From assembly GCA_033977485.1 (NCBI GenBank), contig CM066988.1, positions 72,283,169-72,347,168 of the forward strand: a DNA stretch of 64,000 nucleotides, given 5' to 3'. The notes beneath the pieces were generated by a model. The model was not told the origin of the DNA. It saw only the letters and a program-made list of their open reading frames with translations, and did not search any database. Positions 56,337-64,000 of this stretch are shown here, piece after piece. Origin of the DNA: Hydrangea macrophylla. Taxonomy: Eukaryota > Streptophyta > Magnoliopsida > Cornales > Hydrangeaceae. The stretch's first letter is position 1, and each line of letters begins with the position of its first letter. Both the position numbers and the translations under genes were made by a program.

Positions 56337-56464
56337 AGTTCGATCGATCGATGCGCTTTCGATCGATCGAAGACCTTCATCCCTCAATCGATCGAACTGA
56401 CTTCGATCGATTGACTGTCTCTGGTTCGATCGATCGAACTAACTTCGATCGATCGAACACAGCG
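56337..56464. repeat. TTCGATCGATCGAA array 1 in solo LTR
   Basis: Seven units, mostly perfect TTCGATCGATCGAA or one mismatch, spaced about 15-22 bp, alternating GTTCGATCGATCGAAC and CTTCGATCGATCGAA contexts. Confidence 0.92.
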
Positions 56465-56949
56465 ATTATTCTGCTGCATGGCAGAGGCTGGAGATCACTG
56501 TTTCATCGTGTTCTCCCAACCTGGGACTACTCAGACATCGTCTGGAGTGTCAAAGATTGATATTTAACGTAAGAAAACATTAACACCTTGTTTGGTTGTG
56601 AGTTTTTCATAAAAAATCTAAAAACTATGGTTTTGTAAATATTTAACATGTAATATCACGAGATGAGTGATTAAACTACGACTACTACGTGCAGAATATA
56701 AATGACAATATATAAATAACCTGGAATGAATAATACTCGTATTAACTCAGCGAAATCCAGTCCACAATATGAAAATTCAATGAAAACCTACAAAACCAAA
56801 CAAACTCTCTATCTCTCTCTATAAAACTGTTAAAAAATAAAGTGGGCGTCCTTATGGACGTGTACAATACTCCTATATATAAGAAAACCTAAGAACCTAG
56901 GGTTAAAACCCGCATCTGCTGCGCACGCAAATGTTACTGGAAATACCCC

Positions 56950-57065
56950 GTTCGATCGATCGAACTGCTCTCGATCGATCGAACCCTTAAGCCTCAAGCG
57001 CTTCAACTCTCTTTGAGCGATCGAACTCTCGATCGATCGAACCTTCTTAGATCGATCAAACTCCA
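56950..57065. repeat. TTCGATCGATCGAA array 2 in solo LTR
   Basis: Six units including GTTCGATCGATCGAAC, CTCGATCGATCGAAC, AAGCGCTTCAA, GAGCGATCGAAC and AGATCGATCAAAC. Confidence 0.9.
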
Positions 57066-57391
57066 CATTTCAGCTTTGGCTTCTTTTGTTTTCATTCCAG
57101 CATTCCATTTATTCTGATGTTCATCTGGTTAGTCCACACAGCAGTAATCTGCACAAACAACAGCTAAAACAATACAACTTATCATAGATTAATCATAGTG
57201 TATAGAAATTAGCCTTGCAATGCAAATTGCAGATAACACGGGAAGTTGTGATAAAAACTAATACAATTCTTCCTTTTAGCGCGGTTGTATTTTACAAATA
57301 CCCCCGCTTTGCAAAGGCTCTTTCCTCTCTCGTACCGAAACCCCGAGCCATGTTCTTTGGTTATGAAAGGCCGGTGCCCTTTATCCATTTG

Positions 57392-57523
57392 GGTAGGGGA
57401 TTATTCAGAGTTATTCTATCAATAAAGTTCAAATTTAAAAATTTTGAAATTTTAACAGACCGCATTCCAATTAAATTTAAGACATATCCAAGTGCAAAAT
57501 ATGATCATTACAGGTGTATACCT
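57392..57523 (-). mobile_element. Truncated 3' LTR of Athila-type element
   Basis: This is AT-rich sequence between the polypurine tract (57524-57545) and the cut Tat LTR. On the minus strand TGTAATGATCATATTTT near 57516 is a possible LTR start. Only about 130 bp remain, against an LTR expected to exceed 1 kb. Confidence 0.5.
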
Positions 57524-57545
57524 ATCTATTAGTATCCCCTACCCC
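57524..57545 (-). other. Polypurine tract of Athila-type element
   Basis: On the minus strand TTGGGGGTAGGGGATAC follows the env-like region. It is the best primer-site candidate for the element's 3' LTR. Confidence 0.65.
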
Positions 57546-57879
57546 CAACTAAAAACAACGAAGTCCCCAGAAGTTGATTTTCAACAAATAAAATAAATGG
57601 GTATCACCTGTATAGAGCAACGCGATGATAGCAAACATAGAAACCTGGCATAGAAAAATAGAACACAATCTCCAAAACAACAAGGATCAATAAATAAAGA
57701 TAAAACAATAAAAACCATGATCCAATAATAGCAGTGATAAATAATGTTCCTACATAACCAAAATAACCAAAATACAGAACTGTCCAACATGTCCAACCAT
57801 ATACACCCACCAAAACAATACAACAAAAAGAAATAGATAATCAAAAGTATAATCACACCACCCCCTCCCCCAGAAAATG

Positions 57880-59326
57880 CTACGCGGCTCCCGACGGATC
57901 ATCATCAGCCACGCCAGAAGGAATGTCAATGGGAGCAGGTGGCAGTGGTGCAGTAGCAGGTGCAACAGCAGAAGAAGTGGATGGAAGATCAGCAGTAAGT
58001 GGAGTAGAAAGTGATGGATCAGCTGCAGCAGAAGTAGTGGATGGACCTGTAGGAGTAGGAGCAGCAGAAAATGATGGATCGGCAGCAGGCGGTGCAGACG
58101 GGGTAGGCATAGGATGGTGAGCAGAGTGAACGGCCTGATCGACCCCAATATGAATCAATATAGACTCAAGCAAGGTCTGCAGCTGATCCATCCGGCCCTC
58201 AAGTCTAATCCTGGCCTCTCTCTCCTCCAATAGCAGCTCATAAACTGTCGGGAGAGGCACAGAGGAAGAAGACTCTCCCTGGGCCTGAGTCTGCGACCGC
58301 TGTCGCAACTCGAACTGCTGAACAGCAGCAATCGGATCCTCCTCCTCATCGTCTGTATCAAGCTCCTCGGCCTCTGTGGGCGTCCCTGAAACTCCAGCCT
58401 CTATGTCTATCCCACCACGCCTCTTCTTCTTCGCCCCCACCTTCGCTTTCCCTTTCCCCTTTCGTTTCCTCTTCTGGACATCTAAGCGGCGAGCCGCTGC
58501 CTCGCCGAATCGGCTGGGGGAAGAGCGAAGGTCGTCTCCAGCAAGCTCAGGAAAGCCGGCCTGAGTCATAACTCTGTGAATCGCCCAAGCACCTTTCAGG
58601 TGCTTCTTGGAGGCGATGTAGCGGGTGGGATGGACCATTAAGTCGATATAAAGCCGGGGTAAGCAGACCGGCTGTCCTGTCCCTACTGCAAATAAAACTC
58701 GCGCATACCAAACCGCAATCTTCTCTCGATAAGAGGTCACCAAGAGACAATTGCTGAGGACCAGGTGAAGCATGTAATAATCGTCAGTAAGGAATTGGTC
58801 CTCAATCAAAGCCTCGCCATTCCAAGAAGGAACGGCGCCTCCGGTGAGCTCGTGGATAATGGCAGATGGTGGTGTCTCAGGTGCGTCAGGCTGATGGGGG
58901 CGAATATAATCTGGTACCTCTGGTACGCCCAAGGCGGCCGAAACTGTAGCGGGACTGATGACGAACGCCCAACCCCTAGAAAAAAGCATGATATGTGAAT
59001 GGTGCGACCGGGTCGCGTATCATCGTCGCGCACGCACCTCGTATCCATGACAGATTTACTCTCTTGGAAAGCGAGAGTAAATCGAACCAATGGGGCATGG
59101 AGCGAATCCGTGTCAGGAACCAAGGGTACTCTGACCAAATAGACTCGACAGGACGCTCAATCATCACCTTCTGCGCCCGAAAATGACGCTCGTACCATCC
59201 CCGATCCTCATCATTCCGGAACCCATGTGCGGGTACCGGATCAGGTATAGTGAGGCTGAGGGGCTTGGACTTGTGGTAGCCAGTTACTGGATTCATCGTG
59301 GCAGCCCTGAAAATAGAACATGACAC
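57880..59326 (-). pseudogene. Athila env-like ORF (plant transposon protein domain)
   Basis: Two frames form one gene. 59326 to about 58985 has HGFRNDEDRGWYERHF, AQKVMIERPVESIW and RDPVAPFTYHAFF; then 58989-57880 has SRGWAFVISPATVSAALGVP, YMLHLVLSNCLLVTSY, KIAVWYARVLFAVGTGQPVC and LPRLYIDLMVHP. A basic stretch (KRKRKGKGKAKVGAKKKRRG) and a Pro/Ser/Ala-rich C-terminus follow. They are joined by a one-base shift in a run of six T near 58983. This domain occupies the env position in Athila-type elements. Its role is not established. The basic stretch looks like a nuclear signal, and I see no clear membrane segment. Confidence 0.8.
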
Positions 59327-59369
59327 GATACAGATTAGAACAGGGAAGAAAAAAGAAAGAAACTGCTAC

Positions 59370-59520
59370 TGCTTGCGTTCGATCGATCTAACGTAGTTCG
59401 ATCGGTTGAACTGGAGTAGGCTTCGATCGCTTGAGCATAGTTCGATCGATCGAACATGTTGGATTCGATCGCTCAAAACTAGTTCGATCGATCGAACACA
59501 GCGATGTGTTGCGATCGCAT
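59370..59520. repeat. TTCGATCGATCGAA array in Athila internal region, 1
   Basis: Units include GTTCGATCGATCTAAC, GTTCGATCGGTTGAAC, GTTCGATCGATCGAAC (twice) and TTCGATCGCTC, spaced at 17-24 bp, between the env-like ORF and the unknown spliced ORF. Confidence 0.9.
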
Positions 59521-60276
59521 AAACGAATGGGACAACGAAAAACGAAAGAGAAAAACTACAAACTGGAAATCCTAAGACCAAGGGGACACCCCCTTGGGAT
59601 TTTTCTACCAAAATGAACGACAAAAGCTCGTGGAGCCTACCTCGGTGTAAAAACACGCAGTGGGAGGTGAAGATGATGATGAGGATGATTGTAGGGGTGA
59701 TCTGGGCGTCTAATTGATATGTAATGCCATAAGAATCGCCGAGTCGCCCCCTTTCTGTGCTCGAGCGCTTGAGTGTGGGAGAGTGAGAGAAATGAAGATG
59801 TGTGCTGAAGACGCCTCGTTTAAAACAGTGTTCGATCTATCGAACAACGTTCGAGCGATCGAAAGTAAATCTCTCAATCGATTGAATAGCGCGTTCAAGC
59901 GCTTGATCATGCAGTGTTTTCGATCGATCGAAATAGGTTCGATCGATCGAACACAAAAATTTCAGAATTCTTTGAAAAAATGAACCAAAACACCCCCAAC
60001 TATCAGAAACAAATCTGGACATGCAGAGATACTTGAAAGCGGTTCAATTACAAACATGCAGGCCAGAATGGACATCATTGTAAGATAAAATTGCAAAGAC
60101 TTAGTAAATATAATCTTGAGACTGCATTCAGTTTGCAAAGTTATAGCTCTCCACGTGATCCGTAGACCTTATTACAAAGATTAACTAAAATAAAAACCAA
60201 ATTAAAAATCATTTGCCCAGAATTACACTTCAATTGAGAAAGGATGAAAATGACAAAACAAAACTGAAGTGAATCA
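59521..60276. other. Athila spacer
   Basis: Outside the 59825-59955 array there is no recognisable domain. Several short frames are only translations of the palindrome arrays. Confidence 0.5.
59825..59955. repeat. TTCGATCGATCGAA array in Athila internal region, 2
   Basis: Units include GTTCGATCTATCGAAC, GTTCGAGCGATCGAAA, CAATCGATTGAA, TTCAAGCGCTTGA, TTCGATCGATCGAA and GTTCGATCGATCGAAC. Same motif class as in the solo LTR. Confidence 0.9.
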
Positions 60277-61202
60277 CTAAACTTCCAACACGAAAACTTC
60301 TTCTTCTTCCATTGCTTCGAACACCACTAGATCTTCGAGATTGGACTCCAAACTTGACAATTCCCATACCCAAAATAATCTGAAAGAGGCAAATGTGTCA
60401 TTCAGCATGTCTGGAGTCGCTAGAGAATGAGGTGTGCACATGAGAGGAGACTGCGGTGGAGACATAGATAATGGTGTGAAAATCTGCAGTTGTTCTTCCT
60501 CTTGCGGTGGGGTGCCAGGAGACTGCATGCGAGCCCCATGGAACAGCTGATGTGGAAGGAACACCGGAATACCATTGAGAAACATAGTGACAATCCTGGA
60601 CAAGGAAACGACAAAAGACAAATAAACCGAGATTAAGATAACGGAACACAAGAAACAAGGATTAAACATGAAAAGAAAACAAAGAACAGGACAAAATAAA
60701 AAGAAGAGTGACTAAGTTCCAACCTCACTATTGGCATAGATTCCCAAAATACACTAGCTGGTAAGGGGCATTGGAGCCTGAATAGTAGAAAGCTCAGGTA
60801 CACATAGCGGTATGGGACCAACTCGGGAACAAGGAAGTCGTCAACAAAAACAAAAACTGCATTGTGACGTTCCGGGACGACATCCTGGAGGTCATGATCT
60901 TCCCATGGCTCCCACATATCATCATTTTCCCATTGTGCCATGAGTGCATCATCCACCATTCTTCCCATGTATAGGTCTTTTTCCTCATCCACATCATCAT
61001 CATCATGAAATTCCATATTTTCATATGGATTGATGTCAAGGAGGGCCGGTGGGTATGGAAGGTACCCTTGGGCAGCATCAATGAGAGTGTGAACTTCAGG
61101 GTCTTGATAAAGCAAGGTCAGTCCAGGTGCCACAACGACATTCTGAATCAGCTCATGAACCGATAGAATGAACATCATCACCTCGCATCTATGCACCTGC
61201 AA
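60277..61202 (-). CDS. Two-exon ORF of unknown function between pol and env-like gene
   Basis: Exon 1 runs from an acceptor-like CAATTGCAG near 61195 to a donor (GAG|GTTGG) at 60724, with LIQNVVVAPGLTLLYQDPEV, PYPPALLDINPYENMEF, an acidic run DDDDVDEE and WENDDMWEPWEDHDLQDV. Exon 2 runs from a strong acceptor (TTTCCTTGTCCAG, 60595) to the stop at 60277, with IVTMFLNGIPVFLPHQLFHG, a Pro-rich middle and an acidic end (EAMEEEEVFVLEV). The split codon AG|G keeps the frame across the 128-bp intron. The exon-1 frame continues past the donor, so an unspliced product is also possible. It could be an internal part of a spliced env-type transcript. No family is recognised. Confidence 0.5.
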
Positions 61203-61342
61203 TTGAGTGGTTCAAGGTATAGCGGATTAGAACGAGATCACAAACATAAAAGAACGAACAAAGAATTTAAAACAAAAGAGAGAAACTAAAATGCAGGGAA
61301 AGATAAGGAATACAACAACAATATGGAACTCCACTTCGGATT

Positions 61343-63998
61343 TTAAGTGGGAGAATAGTTGGGCTCATCCAGCTGGATGTGCTCAACTTCAGTTTGGAAG
61401 TTCTCCAAGAACGGTTTCAACCTCTGGCCATTGACCTTGAAACTATCATCGTTCTTTGGATTGACGAGCTCAACCTCCCCGTGTGGAAAGACAGTTTTTA
61501 CAATGAACGGGCCTGTCCAACGGGAACGGAGCTTCCCTGGGAAAAGGTGGAGGCGAGAGTCATATAGCAAAACTTTCTGCCCCGGCTCAAATGATTTACG
61601 ACAGATCGTACGATCGTGGTAAGCCTTCAACCTTTCCTTATGCAACCTTACAGAGTCATACGCATCTCGTCGTATTTCCTCTAGCTCTGCAAGTTGGAGC
61701 TTGCGTAACTGACCTCCCTCTTGGATATCAAAGTTCAATGAGCGTGTTGCCCAGTAAGCTTTATGCTCAATTTCAACAGGGAGGTGGCAAGCTTTCCCGT
61801 AAACCAATCTATACGGGGACATACCTAGATTCATCTTGTAGGCAGTACGGTATGCCCATAAAGCATCGGTCAGCTTGTATGCCCAGTCCTTTTGGTTGGA
61901 ACTAACCGCCTTTTCGAGAATATGCTTGATTTCTCGGTTAGCCAATTCCGCTTGCCCATTCGACTGTGGATGATAGGCAAGAGCGATTTTATGGTGGACT
62001 CCGTATTTCTTGAGAAGTGACTCCAAAGGCCTATTGCAGAAATGCTTGCCTTGGTCACTTAGTAAAGCTTTCGGAGTTCCAAAACTAGACAAGATATGCT
62101 CTCTTAGAAAGGACATGACCGTTCTGTGGTCATTACGTCTCGTTGGTATTGCTTCAACCCATTTTGACACGTACTCTACAGAAAGGAGTATGTATTCACA
62201 GTTATTGGACTTGGGAAATGGGCCCATAAAATCTATGCCCCAACAATCAAATATCTCAATTGTGATGATAGGGGTTAAAGGCATAGAATTCCTTTTAGAA
62301 ATAGTTCCAAGCTTTTGACAGCGTTGGCATGTCTTGCAAAAGGAATACGCATCTTTAAAAATTGTGGGCCAGTAGAAACCGCTTTGTAGAACTTTTTGTG
62401 CCGTCTTCTGTGAAGCAAAGTGGCCACCGCATGCCTCAGAATGGCATGATGCTAGAATTACGGTTATATCCTCATTGGGGACGCAACGCCTGATAACCTG
62501 ATCAGCACAGTACTTGAAAAGATATGGGTCATCAAAAAAGAAATGACGCGCGAACGAGAGGAACCGTTTTCTGTCTTGGTTTGACCAATGATTCGGGGTT
62601 TCTCCCGTGACAAGGTAGTTCACGATATCAGCATACCAAGGCAGACTACTTACTGCCAATAATTGTTCATCCGGGAACTCATCCTTAATGGATTGGGATT
62701 CAGAATTATTGACAAAATTCAATCGTGACAAATGGTCCGCAACCACATTCTCTACTCCTTTCTTATCTTTGATTGTTAGATCAAACTCTTGGAGTAAGAG
62801 TATCCAGCGAATTAGCCGTTGTTTAGCGTCTTTCTTAGATAGCAGATACTTGAGGGCCGAGTGATCTGTAAAACAGATGATTGGTGACCCTATCAGATAA
62901 GACCTAAACTTATCCAAGGCGAATACTACAGCCAGCAGCTCCTTTTCAGTAGTTGTATAATTCATTTGAGCTTCATTCAAAGTTCGGCTGGCATAGTATA
63001 TCACGTATGGCTTACTATCCTTTCTCTGGCCTAGGACCGCGCCAATGGCGTAATCACTAGCATCGCACATTAATTCAAAAGGAAAACTCCAGTCGGGTGC
63101 CTGTATTATAGGTGCAGTGGTGAGGAGCTCTTTTAGATCCTCGAAGGACTTTTGGCAACTTTCTGACCACTCGAATGGTGCATCTTTGACAAGAAGTTGA
63201 CAAAGAGGTCGAGAGATTGCACTGAAGTTCTGGATAAACCGACGATAAAATCCCGCATGCCCCAAGAACGAACGGATGTCTCTCACTGTACGGGGGACAG
63301 GTAGATTTGAGATTATGTCGATTTTGGCCTTATCCACTTGGATTCCTTCATCGGAGATTATATGGCCGAGGACTATTCCCTTGGTCACCATAAAGTGACA
63401 CTTTTCCCAATTCAAAACTAGGTGTTTATCCTCACATCGCATTAATACATGCTCAAGGTTGTTGAGGCAATCTTCAAAGCTATGGCCAAACACTGAAAAA
63501 TCATCCATGAAGACTTCAAGGATGTGTTCGACCATGTCACTGAATATGCTTAGCATACACCGCTAAAAGGTAGCCAGTGCATTACATAAGCCAAATGGCA
63601 TTCGACGGTAGGCAAATGTACCAAATGGACAAGTGAATGTGGTTTTCTCCTGATCTTCAGGAGCAATTTCAATTTGGTTATATCCACTATAGCCATCCAA
63701 AAAGCAGTAATACTTGTGACCTGCCACACGTTCTAGCATTTGATCCATGAATGGCAAAGGAAAATGGTCTTTTCGGGTCACAGTATTCAACTTTCTATAG
63801 TCAATACACATCCTCCATCCAGTGGGGACACGTGTTGGTACCAATTCACCATCTTTATTTGGGATGACCGTTGTGCCTGCTTTCTTTGGAACCACTTGGG
63901 TTGGACTAACCCAATGGCTATCAGATATCGGATAAATCATCCCAACATCAAGTAGTTTGAGCACTTCCTTTTTAACTACTTCTTGCATGTTGGGATTC
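61343..63998 (-). pseudogene. Athila-type pol: RT, RNase H, integrase (one stop)
   Basis: From the right edge: VKKEVLKLLDVGMIYPISD, GWRMCIDYRKLNTVTRKDHF, FLDGYSGYNQIEIAPED and MPFGLCNALATF; then a TAG at 63560-63562 where glutamine is usual, and the frame resumes with [10 protein letters not shown] and [10 protein letters not shown] (RT catalytic FMDD, about 63510). RNase H has [19 protein letters not shown] and [18 protein letters not shown]. The integrase has the H2C2-type segment ([18 protein letters not shown]) and D-D-E blocks ([29 protein letters not shown]). It ends at 61343 with [10 protein letters not shown]. 738 codons are open in a row, so this is the best preserved gene in the window. 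It continues beyond the right edge. Confidence 0.93.
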
Positions 63999-64000
63999 AG

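Larger units (their letters stand above)
55680..57313 (-). mobile_element. Solo LTR, 1,634 bp, with 5-bp TSD
   Basis: Flanked by perfect AAGGC duplications (55675-55679 and 57314-57318). It begins TGACACGAGAAAA and ends GCTTTGCA on the plus strand, so both ends obey TG...CA. It contains GGTCGATCCCACAGGGAAGG and two dense TTCGATCGATCGAA arrays (56337-56464, 56950-57065), and no coding sequence. Its size and the GATCCCACAGGGA block suggest an Athila-type family, but it is not similar to the short LTR remnant at 57392-57520. The minus orientation is inferred from that block and is not certain. Confidence 0.88.
52744..57391 (+). mobile_element. 3' LTR of Tat element (with insertion, truncated)
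   Basis: It starts TATAGACACCCCATTTT (TG changed to TA) and follows the 5' LTR closely. It differs by two extra segments, one near 54060-54180 and one of about 640 bp at roughly 54335-54965, and has a phased TTGAC cluster at 53042-53088. A solo LTR splits it at 55679/57314. It resumes as GCTCTTTCCTCTCTCG and stops at about 57391 (TTTGGGT), some 140 bp short of the expected end. There it meets the truncated Athila LTR. Confidence 0.88.

Noticed and set aside
57750..58148. Leucine/histidine-rich minus-strand frame
   Set aside because: It is a shifted reading of the Pro/Ser/Ala-rich C-terminus of the env-like ORF.
59366..59983. Several short frames with FDRSIE-like repeats
   Set aside because: They are translations of the TTCGATCGATCGAA arrays in different frames.

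Overview
The window is plant nuclear DNA, most likely from a large, repeat-rich eudicot genome. It carries angiosperm Ty3/Gypsy lineages (Tekay-type chromovirus, Tat/Ogre-type and Athila-type), CACTA and hAT DNA transposons, plant host-gene exons with GT-AG splice sites, and many microsatellites. The species cannot be named from this sequence. I see no intact host gene, tRNA, rRNA or CRISPR. Nearly everything is nested, decayed transposable elements.

Layout. 250-740 (-): exons of a raffinose-synthase-family gene, one of them duplicated in tandem. 740-2540: AT-rich non-coding DNA. 2540-5179: CACTA-type ends and a stretch with candidate host exons. About 5360-8008 (+): a lone Tat-like LTR. 8745-9141: a third CACTA-type end, abutting the next element. 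9142-28543 (-): one Tekay-type chromovirus, read as 5' LTR (25846-28543), PBS, gag, protease (24361-25597), then RT to chromodomain (9650-12311), PPT and the remains of the 3' LTR (9142-9603). It appears split by a CACTA element of about 12 kb (12315 to about 24225) whose edges carry palindromic GGCGACGA arrays. Inside that CACTA lie exons resembling NRPB1, RNA helicase RH36, an MRS2 magnesium transporter and a WD40 protein, all on the minus strand, plus a clean hAT insertion.

28544-31829 (-): an internal segment with an acidic ORF and a second, diverged LTR with its own PBS. 31830-34163 (+): a chromovirus fragment (LTR end, PBS, gag, protease, start of RT) cut at both sides. 34164-36796 (+): Tat-type additional ORFs (plant mobile domain), interrupted by the next element. 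36797-57391 (+): a nearly full-length Tat/Ogre-type element with LTR, PBS, a 42-bp minisatellite, gag, protease, G-patch, RT, two RNase H domains, integrase, antisense additional ORFs, PPT and 3' LTR. The 3' LTR holds a solo LTR (55680-57313) flanked by a perfect 5-bp target duplication. 57392-64000 (-): an Athila-type element with a truncated LTR, PPT, env-like ORF, a spliced ORF of unknown function and an almost intact pol that runs off the right edge.

No element looks fully functional. Tat and Tekay pol carry many stops, and the protease active sites of the Tat element and of the split Tekay element are damaged. The Athila pol has one nonsense codon within the window. Two sequence patterns cross element borders or look regulatory: arrays of a TTCGATCGATCGAA-type palindrome shared by unrelated retrotransposon families, and WRKY-type TTGAC cores spaced at 10-11 bp in the Tat LTR promoter.
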